Origin: Leifsonia poae
Lineage (GTDB): Bacteria > Actinomycetota > Actinomycetes > Actinomycetales > Microbacteriaceae
Length of the DNA: 46,600 nucleotides
Assembly: GCF_027921845.1 (NCBI RefSeq)
Contig: NZ_BSEN01000001.1
Location: 629,183-675,782, forward strand
Direction: 5' to 3'
A program made the position numbers and the translations under genes. Below are positions 1 through 9,594 of this stretch, piece by piece; the first letter of the stretch is position 1; every line of letters begins with the position of its first letter. The notes under the pieces were generated by a model, which searched no databases, was not told the origin of the DNA, and was given only the letters and a program-made list of their open reading frames with translations.

Positions 1-25
1 CCGAACTGTGCCGGCCGGTCCTGCG

Positions 26-139
26 TCAGCCCTGGCGCTGCTTGTGGCGCGGGTTCTCGCAGATGACCATGACCCGCCCGTTACGACGGATGACCTTGCA
101 CTTGTCGCAGATCTTCTTGACGGAAGGCTTGACCTTCAT
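26..139 (-). CDS. rpmJ: 50S ribosomal protein L36
   Basis: This 37-residue protein starts [17 protein letters not shown]. It carries the zinc-type Cys/His set of L36: C11, C14, C27 and H32. It is a small zinc-ribbon protein of the large subunit. It is the last gene visible at the left edge and lies 77 bases downstream of infA on the same strand. rpsM and rpsK would be expected to follow outside the window. All four metal ligands are present, so this is the C+ (zinc-binding) form. Confidence 0.97.
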   Translation of the reverse strand: MKVKPSVKKICDKCKVIRRNGRVMVICENPRHKQRQG

Positions 140-216
140 GTGTGTATACCTTTGTTCGCTGTCCTCGTACCTCGCCAGGGGCTACCCGGTGGCGTGGCCG
201 TTACTTACAGCAGTCG

Positions 217-438
217 TTACTTGTAGCGGTAGACGATCCGGCCGCGGGTCAGATCGTAGGGACTCAGCTCCACGATCACGCGGTCCTCCGGGAGGATACG
301 GATGTAGTGCTGACGCATCTTGCCGGAGATGTGGGCAAGAACCTTGTGGCCGTTCGTCAGCTCAACGCGGAACATCGCGTTGGGCAGCGCTTCGACAACA
401 GATCCTTCGATCTCGATGACACCGTCTTTTTTGGCCAT
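217..438 (-). CDS. infA: Translation initiation factor IF-1
   Basis: This 73-residue S1/OB-fold protein ([12 protein letters not shown]) blocks the A site of the 30S subunit during initiation. The typical family core [19 protein letters not shown] is intact. The frame stays open 20 codons upstream, but family length and alignment fix the start at the MAKK methionine. It follows map by 159 bases, a gap long enough for its own promoter. Confidence 0.98.
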   Translation of the reverse strand: MAKKDGVIEIEGSVVEALPNAMFRVELTNGHKVLAHISGKMRQHYIRILPEDRVIVELSPYDLTRGRIVYRYK

Positions 439-529
439 AGCCTCACTGTCGCTAAAAGTATTGATTGCTGGTCGTGCGTTGATTGTGGTGAATGGCATGC
501 AAAAAGCACGCCCAAGACACCAAGGATCA

Positions 530-559
530 ATCTTATGGGATTAACTGGCGTTTGGCTAA
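530..559 (-). promoter_or_regulatory. Possible infA promoter
   Basis: In the 159-base gap between map and infA the minus strand reads TTAGCC (554-559), an 18-base spacer, and TAAGAT (530-535). This is a sigma70-like pair about 92 bases before the infA start. The -10 fits the actinobacterial TANNNT pattern well; the -35 is weak. A separate infA-rpmJ promoter is plausible but not proven. Confidence 0.4.
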
Positions 560-597
560 TCCTTGTGTATGATCTGCGTTCGCCCTGCGCGAGCAGG

Positions 598-1428
598 TCA
601 CGCGAGAGGCGCCGGGACGATGCCGAACGGGGCGAGTCCTGCCGCTCCGCCGTCGGCGGCGGTGAGCACCCAGATGCCGTCTTTGTGCACCGCGACGCTG
701 TGCTCCCAGTGCGCTGCGGCCGAGTGGTCCTCCGTGGCGACGGTCCAGCCGTCGTCCTTCACGTAGGTCTCGGCGTCGCCGAGCACCACCATCGGCTCGA
801 TCGCGACGACCAGACCGGGTTTGACTTCCGGACCCTTCGCGCGCACGCGGTAGTTGAAGACCGGCGGCTCCTCGTGCATCCGGCGCCCGATGCCGTGCCC
901 GATGTAGTCGGTCAGGATGCCGTACTCCCCCTGCGAGAGGATGTGCTCTTCGATCGCCTCGCCCACCTCGTTGAGGTGGGAGGCGGATGCGAGCCGGGCG
1001 ATGCCGTGCCACAGCGACGCCTCGGTCACGTCGGAGAGACGCTGCCGCTCGGCGACCACCTCCGGGCGGGTCGGATCGGGCAGCACGAAGGTCCGCGCCG
1101 CGTCGCCGTTCCAGCCGTCGAGCACGGCGCCGCTGTCGATCGAGACGACGTCACCGGGCTGCAGGATGCGCGCACCGGGGATGCCGTGCACCACCTCGTC
1201 GTTCACCGACGCGCAGATCGTGTGGTGGTATCCGTGCTCGAGCTTGAAGTTCGGCGTGCCGCCGGCGGCGATGATGGCCTGCTCGGCCAGGGCGTCCAGC
1301 TCCAGCGTCGAGACACCCGCCGCGATGCCGTTCTGCACGGCGTCGAGCGAGGCCGCGGTCGCCAGACCGGGCGCCACCATCAGCCGGAGCTGCGCGGGCG
1401 ACTTGTAGATGGACCGCTTGAAGACCAA
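598..1428 (-). CDS. map: Type I methionine aminopeptidase
   Basis: This 276-residue cytosolic metallopeptidase removes the initiator Met from nascent proteins. The pita-bread metal ligands are visible: Asp in SIDSGAVLDGW, Asp in NGDAARTF, His in GHGIG, Glu in VAIEPM and Glu near the C-terminus. The substrate-pocket His lies in ASVNDEVVHGIPG. It starts 5 bases after the adk stop, in the usual secY-adk-map-infA order, so it is cotranscribed with the protein-export and ribosomal genes. Confidence 0.97.
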   Translation of the reverse strand: MVFKRSIYKSPAQLRLMVAPGLATAASLDAVQNGIAAGVSTLELDALAEQAIIAAGGTPNFKLEHGYHHTICASVNDEVVHGIPGARILQPGDVVSIDSGAVLDGWNGDAARTFVLPDPTRPEVVAERQRLSDVTEASLWHGIARLASASHLNEVGEAIEEHILSQGEYGILTDYIGHGIGRRMHEEPPVFNYRVRAKGPEVKPGLVVAIEPMVVLGDAETYVKDDGWTVATEDHSAAAHWEHSVAVHKDGIWVLTAADGGAAGLAPFGIVPAPLA

Positions 1429-1433
1429 CGGCC

Positions 1434-2042
1434 CTACGCCACCGACTCGTCGCGCTGGCCGACGGGCACGATGCCGCGCTCGGCCAGAGCCGCCTTGATG
1501 CGCTCGGCCACTTCGTCCATGTCGCCGAGGCCGTCGACCTCGACCAGGAGACCCCGGTCGCGGTAGACGTCGATCAGCGGCGAGGTCTCGCGTAGGTAGA
1601 CCTGCTGGCGGTGCCGGATGGCGTCCTCCGAGTCGTCGGCGCGGCCCTGCTCCTGCGCTCGCTTCGTCAGGCGGGAGACGATCTCGTCCTGATCGGCGAC
1701 AAGCTGGATGACGGCCTCGAGCTTCTGACCCTTGGAATCCAGCAGCTGGTCGAGGAAGTGCACCTGCTCGAGCGTGCGCGGGTAGCCGTCGAGGAGGAAG
1801 CCGTTCCGGGCGTCGTCCTGGAGCAGCCGGTTGGTGACGAGCTCGTTGGTGAGGCTGTCGGGCACGTAATCGCCGGAGTCGACGATGGCCTTGACCTGCT
1901 TGCCGAGCGGCGTCTCGTTCTTGATGTTCTCGCGGAAGATGTCACCGGTGGAGATGTCGGGGATCCCGTAGGCGGAGGTGATGCGGGACGCCTGCGTCCC
2001 CTTGCCTGCTCCAGGAGGTCCGACGATCAGCATCCGGGTCAT
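1434..2042 (-). CDS. adk: Adenylate kinase
   Basis: This 202-residue enzyme interconverts ATP, AMP and ADP. It has the P-loop [10 protein letters not shown] at the N-terminus, the AMP-site segments DISTGDIFR and LLDGYPRT, and a short LID without the zinc-ribbon Cys motif. The short LID matches actinobacterial adenylate kinases. The start codon overlaps the secY stop by four bases, indicating translational coupling. Confidence 0.97.
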   Translation of the reverse strand: MTRMLIVGPPGAGKGTQASRITSAYGIPDISTGDIFRENIKNETPLGKQVKAIVDSGDYVPDSLTNELVTNRLLQDDARNGFLLDGYPRTLEQVHFLDQLLDSKGQKLEAVIQLVADQDEIVSRLTKRAQEQGRADDSEDAIRHRQQVYLRETSPLIDVYRDRGLLVEVDGLGDMDEVAERIKAALAERGIVPVGQRDESVA

Positions 2043-3361
2043 CGCAGCAGCCCTTCGTAATGCCGCTGCTGGAGTTGCGAGTCGATCTGCTTGACCGTCT
2101 CGAGTCCGACACCGACGATGATCAGGATCGATGTGCCTCCGAACATGAAGTTCTGACTGGCCCCGATCGCCGCGAAGGCGATCAGAGGTATCAGCGCGAT
2201 CAACCCCAGATAGATCGCTCCGGGGAGCGTCACGCGGGTCAGCACGTAGTCGAGGTACTCGGCGGTCGGGCGTCCGGCACGGATGCCCGGGATGAAGCCG
2301 CCGTACTTCTTCATGTTGTCTGCGACCTCTTCAGGGTTGAAGGTGATCGCGACGTAGAAGTAGGTGAAGCCCACGATGAGCAGGAAGTACAGGAGCATGT
2401 AGAGCGGGTGATCGCCCTTGGTGAGGTAGTTGGTGATCCAGGTCACCCAGGGAGCAGGGGCCTTGCCCGCTGCGGGCTGGTTGAACTGCGCGATCAGCGC
2501 CGGCAGGTACAGCAGCGACGACGCGAAGATCACCGGCACGACACCGGCCATGTTGACCTTGATCGGGATGTACGTGTTGTTGCCGCCGTAGGTGCGCCGG
2601 CCGACCATCCGTTTGGCGTATTGCACAGGGATGCGCCGTTGCGATTGCTCGACGAACACGACGGCCGCCACGATCAGCAATCCGATGGCGATCACCACGA
2701 TGAGGGTCTCGACGTTCTGCGACTGCGCAATGGCCCAGAGCGAACTCGGGAACTGCGCGGCGATCGAGGTGAAGATGAGGAGCGACATGCCGTTGCCGAT
2801 GCCGCGCTCGGTGACGAGCTCGCCCATCCACATGATGAGGCCGGTGCCGGCGGTCATGGTGATGACCATGAGCATGATGGCGTACCAGGAGTCGTCGGTG
2901 ATGAGCTGCGTGCACTGCGAGACGGCGGTGGTGCCGAAGAGCGCGCCGCTGCGGGCGACGGTGATCAGCGTAGTGGACTGGAGCACACCGAGCGCGATCG
3001 TGAGGTAACGCGTGTACTGCGTGAGCTTGGCCTGACCAGCCTGACCCTCTTTGTAGAGGGTCTCGAAGCGCGGAATGACCACGCGCAGCAGCTGCACGAT
3101 GATCGACGCGGTGATGTACGGCATGATGCCGAGCGCGAAGATCGAGAGTTTGAGGAGCGCGCCACCCGAGAACAGGTTGACGAGCGAGTAGAGACCGGAC
3201 GTGTCCTGGTTCGCATTGAGGCAGGCCTGCACGTTGCCGAAGTCCACGAACGGAGCCGGGATGAACGACCCCAGCCGGAACAGGGCGATGATGCCCAGGG
3301 TGAAGGCGATCTTGCGGCGAAGATCTGGCGTGCGGAAGATCCGCGCGACGGCGCTAAACAA
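2039..3361 (-). CDS. secY: Preprotein translocase subunit SecY
   Basis: This 440-residue polytopic membrane protein is the channel subunit of SecYEG. It starts [20 protein letters not shown] and has the expected hydrophobic segments, including [16 protein letters not shown] and [21 protein letters not shown]. The family signature region around GMSLLIF is present. It follows rplO after 113 bases containing two stem-loops and overlaps adk by four bases. Length is normal. Confidence 0.98.
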   Translation of the reverse strand: MFSAVARIFRTPDLRRKIAFTLGIIALFRLGSFIPAPFVDFGNVQACLNANQDTSGLYSLVNLFSGGALLKLSIFALGIMPYITASIIVQLLRVVIPRFETLYKEGQAGQAKLTQYTRYLTIALGVLQSTTLITVARSGALFGTTAVSQCTQLITDDSWYAIMLMVITMTAGTGLIMWMGELVTERGIGNGMSLLIFTSIAAQFPSSLWAIAQSQNVETLIVVIAIGLLIVAAVVFVEQSQRRIPVQYAKRMVGRRTYGGNNTYIPIKVNMAGVVPVIFASSLLYLPALIAQFNQPAAGKAPAPWVTWITNYLTKGDHPLYMLLYFLLIVGFTYFYVAITFNPEEVADNMKKYGGFIPGIRAGRPTAEYLDYVLTRVTLPGAIYLGLIALIPLIAFAAIGASQNFMFGGTSILIIVGVGLETVKQIDSQLQQRHYEGLLR

Positions 3362-3392
3362 AGTGCGTCCTGCTTTCCTGTAAGGAGTCAGC

Positions 3393-3419
3393 CGGGTGAC
3401 CAGATGATCTGGTCACCCG
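3393..3419 (-). other. Intercistronic stem-loop between rplO and secY
   Basis: A perfect 12-base-pair inverted repeat with a 3-base loop (arm CGGGTGACCAGA) lies between the rplO stop and the secY start. No run of T follows it. A second small hairpin, GGAACC-GGC-GGTTCC, lies at 3446-3460. The structure could be an attenuator, a processing site or an mRNA stabiliser; a classical intrinsic terminator is less likely without a U tract. Confidence 0.6.
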
Positions 3420-3474
3420 ACTGCACTACTTTACGTAGGTCGCGCGGAACCGGCGGTTCCAGCGATCCCAGTGA

Positions 3475-4155
3475 CTACTTGACGGAGCCACCCGCGGCGA
3501 CGATCTTCTGCTCGGCGGAGCCGGAGACCTTGTCGACCGCAACGTTCAGCTTAACCGCAATGTCTCCATTGCCGAGAACCTTGACCTTCTCGTTCTTGCG
3601 AACGGCGCCCTTCGCGACGAGATCGGTGACGGTGACGTCACCACCCGACGGGTAGAGCTCGGCGAGCTTCTCCAGGTTCACGACCTGGTACTCGACGCGG
3701 AACGGGTTCTTGAAGCCGCGAAGCTTCGGAGCCCGCATGTGCATCGGCAGCTGGCCACCCTGGAAGCCGGGGCGGACGGAGTAGCGAGCCTTCGTACCCT
3801 TGGTACCACGGCCTGCCGTCTTACCCTTGGAACCCTCACCGCGTCCGACGCGGGTCCGGTCCTTCTTGGAACCGGCGGCGGGGCGCAGGTGGTGGACCTT
3901 GAGCACGTGCTCGCGGTTCTCCGTGACCTCGGCCTTCTTGGCGGGAGCCTTCGCTGCGGGCTTCTCAGCCTTGGCAGCGGTGGTCTCGCTCGTCGAAGCG
4001 GCAGCGGCCTTCGCCGGAGCCTTCTTGGCCGGAGCCTTCTTCTCGGCGGCCGGCTTGTCGGCAGCGGCCTTCGCCGGAGCCTTCTTGGCCGGAGCCTTCT
4101 TCTCGGCGGCCGGCTTAGCAGCAGCCTTGGTGGTTGCCTCTTTTTCGTCAGCCAT
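3475..4155 (-). CDS. rplO: 50S ribosomal protein L15 with long Lys/Ala/Pro N-terminal extension
   Basis: The protein has 226 residues, while typical L15 has about 146. The conserved L15 body begins near residue 84 (LKVHHLRPA) and contains the [17 protein letters not shown] region. Residues 1-83 are a basic low-complexity tail with a 20-residue tandem duplication: [19 protein letters not shown] occurs at 14-32 and 34-52. The start follows directly from the rpmD stop in a TAATG junction. No internal start with a better case is visible, and the tail stays in frame without stops. The tail is probably a disordered rRNA-binding extension. Confidence 0.95.
   Translation of the reverse strand: MADEKEATTKAAAKPAAEKKAPAKKAPAKAAADKPAAEKKAPAKKAPAKAAAASTSETTAAKAEKPAAKAPAKKAEVTENREHVLKVHHLRPAAGSKKDRTRVGRGEGSKGKTAGRGTKGTKARYSVRPGFQGGQLPMHMRAPKLRGFKNPFRVEYQVVNLEKLAELYPSGGDVTVTDLVAKGAVRKNEKVKVLGNGDIAVKLNVAVDKVSGSAEQKIVAAGGSVK
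3999..4116. repeat. 60-base tandem duplication inside rplO
   Basis: Positions 3999-4056 and 4059-4116 are identical over 58 bases with a 60-base period. They encode the duplicated 20-residue Lys/Ala/Pro unit of the L15 N-terminal tail. The near-perfect nucleotide identity suggests a recent slippage or unequal-crossover event. Confidence 0.95.
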
Positions 4156-4340
4156 TAGTCAATCTCCTCGACCTTCACCAGGTGAGCGACGGTGTTGACG
4201 TACCCGCGGTTCTGCGAGTTGTCCTCACGGACGACGACGTCACCGATGCGCTTCAGTCCCAGACTGCGAAGGGTGTCGCGCTGGTACTGCTTCTCACTTA
4301 CTTTGGACTTGATCTGCGTGATCTTCAGACGAGCAGCCAT
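4155..4340 (-). CDS. rpmD: 50S ribosomal protein L30
   Basis: This 61-residue L30 ([17 protein letters not shown]) has the conserved [11 protein letters not shown] and VAHLVKVEE segments. The upstream open frame is longer, but homologous L30 proteins start at MAARLK. The ATG overlaps the rpsE stop by one base, and the stop overlaps the rplO start by one base. Confidence 0.97.
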   Translation of the reverse strand: MAARLKITQIKSKVSEKQYQRDTLRSLGLKRIGDVVVREDNSQNRGYVNTVAHLVKVEEID

Positions 4341-5041
4341 CAGGCACCTGCCTTCGCGGTCGCGGCGGCCTCGGCCAGCGCTGCCTCGGTACGAAGCAGG
4401 CGCGCCGGGGCGACCTGGTCGTAGTCGAGACCACGGCGAGCTGCGACGGCACGGGGCTCCTCGAGCTGCTGCAGCGCCTCGACGGTCGCGTGCACGATGT
4501 TGATCGTGTTGGACGAGCCGAGCGACTTGCTGAGCACGTCGTGGATACCGGCGCACTCGAGCACGGCGCGCACGGGGCCACCGGCGATAACACCGGTACC
4601 GGCGGCGGCGGGGCGCAGAAGCACCACACCGGCGGCTGCCTCACCCTGCACGGGGTGCGGGATGGTGTTGCCGACGCGCGGGACGCGGAAGAAGTTCTTC
4701 TTCGCCTCCTCGACGCCCTTCGAGATCGCCAGCGGCACCTCACGGGCCTTGCCGTAGCCGACGCCGACCAGTCCGTTGCCGTCTCCGACGACCACCAGGG
4801 CGGTGAAGCTGAAGCGACGACCACCCTTGACGACCTTGGAGACACGGTTGATGGTCACAACGCGCTCGAGGAACTGGCTCTTGTCCTGATCGCGGCTGCC
4901 GCGATCACGGTTGGGGTTGCGCTCACGGCCACCGCGGCGAGCCTCGCGAGGCTCGTTCTGCGTGCTGGTCGTGGATGCGGCGGTTTCCACCGGCGCCTCT
5001 GCGGCCACGGTCTGCTCCTTGTTGTTCTGTTCGTCGCTCAC
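4340..5041 (-). CDS. rpsE: 30S ribosomal protein S5
   Basis: The protein has 233 residues. The dsRNA-binding-like core begins around residue 57 ([19 protein letters not shown]) and is followed by the S5 C-terminal domain. The first 55 or so residues form a Glu/Arg/Asn-rich extension longer than in E. coli S5. S5 acts in decoding accuracy. The start overlaps the rplR stop by four bases. Confidence 0.97.
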   Translation of the reverse strand: MSDEQNNKEQTVAAEAPVETAASTTSTQNEPREARRGGRERNPNRDRGSRDQDKSQFLERVVTINRVSKVVKGGRRFSFTALVVVGDGNGLVGVGYGKAREVPLAISKGVEEAKKNFFRVPRVGNTIPHPVQGEAAAGVVLLRPAAAGTGVIAGGPVRAVLECAGIHDVLSKSLGSSNTINIVHATVEALQQLEEPRAVAARRGLDYDQVAPARLLRTEAALAEAAATAKAGA

Positions 5042-5409
5042 AGGTTCAATCCACCCTCTCGAGCTCCTTCGGCGACAGCGGCGACGCGACCTGCGTACTT
5101 GCTGCCTCCACGGTCGAATACGACGGCCTCGATGCCCGCGCTCTTCGCACGCTCGGCGACGAGCTCGCCGACCTTGCGCGCCTTGGCGGTCTTGTCGCCG
5201 TCGAAGCTGCGGAGGTCCGCCTCCATGGTCGACGCAGACGCGAGGGTGTGACCCTGCGCGTCGTCGACGACCTGCACGAAGACGTGACGGGCCGAGCGGT
5301 TGACGACCAGACGCGGACGGACCGCGGTGCCCTCGACCTTCTTGCGAAGGCGGGCGTGACGGCGGTCACGCGCTGCGGACTTGCTCTTTCCTCTGGTTCC
5401 AAGAGCCAT
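5038..5409 (-). CDS. rplR: 50S ribosomal protein L18
   Basis: This 123-residue 5S rRNA-binding protein has [20 protein letters not shown] and the C-terminal GLNL ending. The basic N-terminus ([19 protein letters not shown]) is typical. It starts 2 bases after rplF and overlaps rpsE by four bases. Confidence 0.97.
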   Translation of the reverse strand: MALGTRGKSKSAARDRRHARLRKKVEGTAVRPRLVVNRSARHVFVQVVDDAQGHTLASASTMEADLRSFDGDKTAKARKVGELVAERAKSAGIEAVVFDRGGSKYAGRVAAVAEGAREGGLNL

Positions 5410-5411
5410 GG

Positions 5412-5948
5412 TTACTTACCAGCCTTTCCGGCCTTGCGGCGGACAACCTCGCCGGCGTAGCGCACACCCTTGCCCTTGTAGGGCTCGGGCTTGCGGATCT
5501 TACGGATGTTGGCGGCGACCTCACCGACGGCCTGCTTGTCGATTCCGCTGACGGTGAGCTTGTTGTTGCCCTCCACAGCGAACGTGATGCCCGCGGGCGG
5601 CTCGACGTTGACCGGGTGCGAGAAGCCGAGAGCGAACTCGACGCCCGCGCCCTTCTGCGCCACGCGGTAACCGGTGCCGACGATCTCGAGGCCCTTCGAG
5701 TAGCCCTCGGTGACGCCGATGATCTGGTTGTTGATCAGGGTGCGGGTCAGGCCGTGGAGCGAACGCGACGAGCGCTCGTCGTCGGGACGGGTGACGAGCA
5801 CCTTGCCCTCGTCCAGCTTGACCTCGATGGGGTTGGCGACGGTGAGCGAGAGCTCACCCTTCGGACCCTTGACGGTGACGACCTGGCCGTCGATCTTCAC
5901 ATCGACTCCCGCAGGGACGTCGATGGGCAGTCTTCCAATACGCGACAT
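5412..5948 (-). CDS. rplF: 50S ribosomal protein L6
   Basis: This 178-residue protein starts [20 protein letters not shown] and has two L6 domains. The second ends in the conserved [18 protein letters not shown] segment. It binds 23S rRNA near the sarcin-ricin loop. It starts 6 bases after the rpsH stop in the normal spc order. Confidence 0.98.
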   Translation of the reverse strand: MSRIGRLPIDVPAGVDVKIDGQVVTVKGPKGELSLTVANPIEVKLDEGKVLVTRPDDERSSRSLHGLTRTLINNQIIGVTEGYSKGLEIVGTGYRVAQKGAGVEFALGFSHPVNVEPPAGITFAVEGNNKLTVSGIDKQAVGEVAANIRKIRKPEPYKGKGVRYAGEVVRRKAGKAGK

Positions 5949-5954
5949 GTCGAA

Positions 5955-6353
5955 CTACCACACGTAGGCGAGGACTTCCCCACCCACGCCCTTCTTCTCA
6001 GCCTGCCGGTCGGTCAGAAGACCGGAGGAGGTGGACAGGATGGCGACGCCGAGCCCGCCGAGCACCGTAGGGAGCTCCGTGGACTTCGCGTAGACGCGGA
6101 GTCCGGGCTTCGAGACGCGCTTGATACCGGCGATGGAACGCTCGCGGTTCGGTCCGAACTTGAGGCTCAGGGTCAGAGTCTGACCAACGCGTGCATCGGA
6201 GACCTCCCAGCCGGCGATGTAACCTTCGGCCTTGAGGATGTCGGCGATGTGCGCCTTGAGCTTCGAGTGCGGCATCGACACGGTGTCGTGGTGCGCCGAG
6301 TTCGCGTTGCGCAGTCTGGTCAGCATGTCTGCGACCGGATCTGTCATTGTCAT
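5955..6353 (-). CDS. rpsH: 30S ribosomal protein S8
   Basis: This 132-residue S8 begins [18 protein letters not shown], with the C-terminal [12 protein letters not shown] signature. It binds the central domain of 16S rRNA. Two ATGs lie two codons apart; AAAGGA lies about 11 bases before the first. The preceding 105-base gap to rplE, where rpsN sits in many bacteria, has no S14 gene. Confidence 0.97.
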   Translation of the reverse strand: MTMTDPVADMLTRLRNANSAHHDTVSMPHSKLKAHIADILKAEGYIAGWEVSDARVGQTLTLSLKFGPNRERSIAGIKRVSKPGLRVYAKSTELPTVLGGLGVAILSTSSGLLTDRQAEKKGVGGEVLAYVW

Positions 6354-6420
6354 TACAGTTGTTTCCTTTGTTCACCAGGTTTCGTCCAGCCGTTACACGA
6401 CTGACGACCTGTGGTGGAAG

Positions 6421-6445
6421 CGGGCCGGCCGGTTCGGCCGGCCCG
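6421..6445 (-). other. Strong stem-loop in the rplE-rpsH gap
   Basis: A perfect 11-base-pair, all-G/C inverted repeat with a 3-base loop occupies the middle of the 105-base gap. There is no T tract after it on the minus strand. It marks the place where rpsN is found in other lineages. It may be an attenuator or an mRNA-processing element; function is inferred from position only. Confidence 0.6.
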
Positions 6446-6458
6446 ACAGGGGGTGGGA

Positions 6459-7043
6459 CTAGGCCGCGTCGTTCGAACGGAACGGGAAGCCGAGCTGCTT
6501 GAGCAGCGCGCGGCCCTCGTCGTCGTTCTTCGCGGTGGTCACCACAGTGATGTCCATACCGCGAACACGGTCGATCTTGTCCTGGTCGATCTCGTGGAAC
6601 ATCGACTGCTCCGTGAGACCGAAGGTGTAGTTGCCGGTGCCGTCGAACTGCTTGTCCGAGAGGCCGCGGAAGTCGCGGATACGGGGCAGCGCGAGCGAGA
6701 GCAGCCGGTCGAGGAACTCCCACATCCGGTCGCCGCGCAGCGTGACGTGTGCGCCGATCGGCTGACCCTCGCGCAGCTTGAACTGCGCGATGGACTTGCG
6801 GGCCTTCGTGACCTGCGGCTTCTGGCCGGTGATCTTGGTGAGGTCGGTGACCGCACCGTCCATGATCTTGCCGTCGCGAGCTGCCTCGCCGACACCCATG
6901 TTGACGACGATCTTCACGAGACCCGGCACCTGGTGCGGGTTGGTGAAGCCGAGGTCCTTGGTCAGCTGAGCCGAGATCTCGTTCTTGTACTTCTGCTTGA
7001 GTCGCGGCTGGATTTTGCCAGCAGCGGTTGCAGTGTCGGTCAT
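6459..7043 (-). CDS. rplE: 50S ribosomal protein L5
   Basis: This 194-residue 5S rRNA-binding protein carries [33 protein letters not shown] and [17 protein letters not shown], all conserved L5 segments. The start codon shares one base with the rplX stop. Length is slightly above the 180-residue norm because of a short N-terminal tail. Confidence 0.98.
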   Translation of the reverse strand: MTDTATAAGKIQPRLKQKYKNEISAQLTKDLGFTNPHQVPGLVKIVVNMGVGEAARDGKIMDGAVTDLTKITGQKPQVTKARKSIAQFKLREGQPIGAHVTLRGDRMWEFLDRLLSLALPRIRDFRGLSDKQFDGTGNYTFGLTEQSMFHEIDQDKIDRVRGMDITVVTTAKNDDEGRALLKQLGFPFRSNDAA

Positions 7044-7405
7044 TACAGGTCCTTACCTGACTTCTTGGCGTAGCGAACGCGGACCGTCTTGGAGACGCCG
7101 TCCTTCGTCACGGTCTCGCTGCGGAAGCCGACGCGGGTCGGCTTCTTGGTCTCGGGGTCGACGAGCGCCACGTTCGAAACGTGGATCGGAGCCTCGTGGG
7201 TCTCGATGCCACCGGTCTTCGTGCCGCGCTGCGTCTGTCCGACGCGCACGTGCTTGGTGACGAAGTTGACACCCTCCACGATCACGCGGTTCTTCTCGAC
7301 CTGCACCTCGATGACGCGACCCTGCTTGCCACGGTCTCCGCCGCGAGCCTGGCTCGCGCCCGAGATCACCTGGACGAGGTCACCCTTCTTGATGTTCTTC
7401 GCCAT
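7043..7405 (-). CDS. rplX: 50S ribosomal protein L24
   Basis: This 120-residue assembly-initiator protein has a KOW motif at the N-terminus ([20 protein letters not shown]) and the [18 protein letters not shown] segment. It starts 3 bases after rplN and touches rplE. Confidence 0.97.
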   Translation of the reverse strand: MAKNIKKGDLVQVISGASQARGGDRGKQGRVIEVQVEKNRVIVEGVNFVTKHVRVGQTQRGTKTGGIETHEAPIHVSNVALVDPETKKPTRVGFRSETVTKDGVSKTVRVRYAKKSGKDL

Positions 7406-7408
7406 GAC

Positions 7409-7777
7409 TTAGATAACCTCCGGTGCCAGCGAGATGATCTTCATGAACTTCTTGTCGCGGAGCTCGCGACCGACCGGCCCGAAGATACGGGTACCACGGG
7501 GGTCGCCGTCGTTCTTCAAGATCACTGCAGCGTTCTCATCGAACTTGATGTACGAGCCGTCGGCACGACGGGTCTGCTTGACCACGCGCACGATGACGGC
7601 CTTGACGACGTCGCCCTTCTTGACGTTGCCGCCGGGGATCGCGTCCTTGACCGTGGCGACGATCGTGTCACCCAGGCCCGCGTAACGGCGACCGGAACCA
7701 CCCAGAACACGGATGGTGAGCAGCTCCTTGGCGCCCGTGTTGTCGGCGACCTTGAGTCGGGATTCCTGCTGAATCAC
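7409..7777 (-). CDS. rplN: 50S ribosomal protein L14
   Basis: This 122-residue five-stranded barrel protein begins [20 protein letters not shown]. The signature stretch is followed by [25 protein letters not shown]. It contributes to the 30S-50S bridge. The start overlaps the rpsQ stop by four bases. Confidence 0.98.
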   Translation of the reverse strand: MIQQESRLKVADNTGAKELLTIRVLGGSGRRYAGLGDTIVATVKDAIPGGNVKKGDVVKAVIVRVVKQTRRADGSYIKFDENAAVILKNDGDPRGTRIFGPVGRELRDKKFMKIISLAPEVI

Positions 7778-8079
7778 TTGGCCTTCTCCAGAATCTCAAC
7801 CAGGCGCCACCGCTTGGAGGCGCTCAGCGGACGGGTCTCGTTGATGAGAACGAGGTCGCCGATGCCGGCGGAGTTGTTCTCATCGTGCGCCTTCACCTTG
7901 GAGGTGCGGCGGATGACCTTGCCGTACAGGGGGTGCTTCACGCGGTCCTCGACCTCGACGACGATGGTCTTGTCCATCTTGTCGCTGGTCACGTAACCGC
8001 GGCGGGCCTTGCGGTAACCGCGCGCGAGGGCCTCGTCGGCCGCCGACTCCGCGGCCGCGGCCTTGGTGGTCTCAGCCAT
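7774..8079 (-). CDS. rpsQ: 30S ribosomal protein S17
   Basis: This 101-residue OB-fold protein has [18 protein letters not shown] and the [16 protein letters not shown] ending. It has about 20 extra Ala/Glu-rich N-terminal residues compared with E. coli S17. The start shares one base with the rpmC stop. Confidence 0.97.
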   Translation of the reverse strand: MAETTKAAAAESAADEALARGYRKARRGYVTSDKMDKTIVVEVEDRVKHPLYGKVIRRTSKVKAHDENNSAGIGDLVLINETRPLSASKRWRLVEILEKAK

Positions 8080-8405
8080 TACTTGGCCTCCTCAGTCTCA
8101 GTCTCGGCCGCCTCGGCAGCCGGAGCCGCCTTCTTGGCCTTGGTCTTCTTCTCAGCCTTCGGAGCGATGTCGGCGGGGGCCGGGGTGGCCCGGATGCCGA
8201 GCTCGCGCTCACGGATGACTGTGTAGATACGAGCGATGTCGCGCTTGACCGCACGCAGGCGGCCGTGGCTCTCGAGCTGGCCGGTGGCCGACTGGAAGCG
8301 CAGGTTGAACAGCTCTTCCTTGGACTTCTTCAGCTCGTCGACGAGTCGCTCGTCTTCGAAAGTGTCGAGCTCAGCGGATGCGAGCTCCTTGGATCCGATC
8401 GCCAT
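8079..8405 (-). CDS. rpmC: 50S ribosomal protein L29 with C-terminal tail
   Basis: The first 73 or so residues are the helical-hairpin L29 fold ([39 protein letters not shown]). Residues from about 74 to 108 form a Lys/Ala/Glu-rich low-complexity tail. Typical L29 is 60-75 residues. L29 lies at the exit of the peptide tunnel. It touches rpsQ and rplP by single bases. Confidence 0.95.
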   Translation of the reverse strand: MAIGSKELASAELDTFEDERLVDELKKSKEELFNLRFQSATGQLESHGRLRAVKRDIARIYTVIRERELGIRATPAPADIAPKAEKKTKAKKAAPAAEAAETETEEAK

Positions 8406-8824
8406 TACGCGTCGCCCTCCTCGCGCTTGATGATGCGTGCCTTGAGGGGCAGCTTGTGGATTGCACGGGTCATGGCCTCACGAGCGAGTTCCTCGTTGAC
8501 GCCGGAGACCTCGAAGAGGACTCGACCCGGCTTGACGTTGGCGACCCACCACTCGGGGGAACCCTTACCGGAACCCATGCGGGTCTCGGCCGGCTTCTTC
8601 GTGAGCGGACGGTCGGGGTAGATGTTGATCCACACCTTTCCACCACGCTTGATGTGACGCGTCATCGCGATACGAGCGGACTCGATCTGACGGTTGGTCA
8701 CGTACGCGGGGGTCAGTGCCTGGATACCGAACTCACCGAAGGAGACCTTGGTGCCACCAGTGGCCTGGCCGGAACGGCCGGGGTGGTGCTGCTTGCGGTG
8801 CTTGACTCTACGTGGGATCAACAT
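8405..8824 (-). CDS. rplP: 50S ribosomal protein L16
   Basis: This 139-residue protein starts [19 protein letters not shown]. It contains [20 protein letters not shown] and [19 protein letters not shown], the typical L16 core near the A-site tRNA. It follows rpsC after 2 bases. Confidence 0.98.
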   Translation of the reverse strand: MLIPRRVKHRKQHHPGRSGQATGGTKVSFGEFGIQALTPAYVTNRQIESARIAMTRHIKRGGKVWINIYPDRPLTKKPAETRMGSGKGSPEWWVANVKPGRVLFEVSGVNEELAREAMTRAIHKLPLKARIIKREEGDA

Positions 8825-8826
8825 GG

Positions 8827-9594
8827 TTATGCCTCAACTCCTGCTGCGGCCGGCGCGGTCTCGGCCGGGGCGCTGTTGCGCCCGCCGCGACGCGGACGGT
8901 CGTTACGCTCGGGGCGGGTGGACTTGGTGTTCGCCTGCTCGCGAGCGAGTTCCTTGTTCGTGATGTCGCCCTTGTAGATCCACACCTTGACACCGATGCG
9001 ACCGAAGGTCGTCTTGGCCTCGTAGAAGCCGTAGTCGATGTTCGCGCGGAGCGTGTGCAGCGGCACACGACCCTCGCGGTAGAACTCCGAGCGGCTCATC
9101 TCGGCGCCACCGAGGCGGCCCGAAACCTGGATGCGGACACCCTTGGCGCCGGCGCGCTGAGCACCCTGCAGGCCCTTGCGCATCGCGCGGCGGAAGGCCA
9201 CACGTGCGGAGAGCTGCTCGGCGATGCCCTGAGCGACGAGCTGAGCGTCGGCCTCGGGGTTCTTCACCTCGAGGATGTTCAGCTGGATCTGCTTGCCGGT
9301 GAGCTTCTCGAGGTCGGAGCGGATGCGCTCGGCCTCGGCGCCACGACGACCGATCACGATGCCCGGACGGGCGGTGTGGATGTCGACGCGGACACGGTCA
9401 CGGGTGCGCTCGATCTCGATGCGCGAGACACCCGCGCGGTCGAGCGACGTCTGCAGCAGACGACGGATCTTGACGTCCTCAGCGAGGTAGTCGCTGTAAC
9501 GCTGACCCTTCTTGGTGCTGTCGGAGAACCAGCGCGACACGTGGTCGGTGGTGATTCCCAGACGGAAGCCGTATGGATTGACTTTCTGACCCAT
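8827..9594 (-). CDS. rpsC: 30S ribosomal protein S3
   Basis: This 255-residue protein begins [14 protein letters not shown]. It has a KH domain with [10 protein letters not shown] and a C-terminal S3 domain ending in [11 protein letters not shown] Pro/Ala/Arg-rich tail follows from about residue 228. It is part of the mRNA entry helicase site. The start shares one base with the rplV stop. Confidence 0.98.
   Translation of the reverse strand: MGQKVNPYGFRLGITTDHVSRWFSDSTKKGQRYSDYLAEDVKIRRLLQTSLDRAGVSRIEIERTRDRVRVDIHTARPGIVIGRRGAEAERIRSDLEKLTGKQIQLNILEVKNPEADAQLVAQGIAEQLSARVAFRRAMRKGLQGAQRAGAKGVRIQVSGRLGGAEMSRSEFYREGRVPLHTLRANIDYGFYEAKTTFGRIGVKVWIYKGDITNKELAREQANTKSTRPERNDRPRRGGRNSAPAETAPAAAGVEA

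Noticed and set aside
2060-3655. Long plus-strand ORF antisense to secY
   Set aside because: It is a codon-bias shadow of secY; its product is a composition-driven Asp/Glu/Arg/His-rich sequence with no family resemblance. The same holds for long antisense frames over fusA, rplB, pilT, pilB and the T7SS ATPase.
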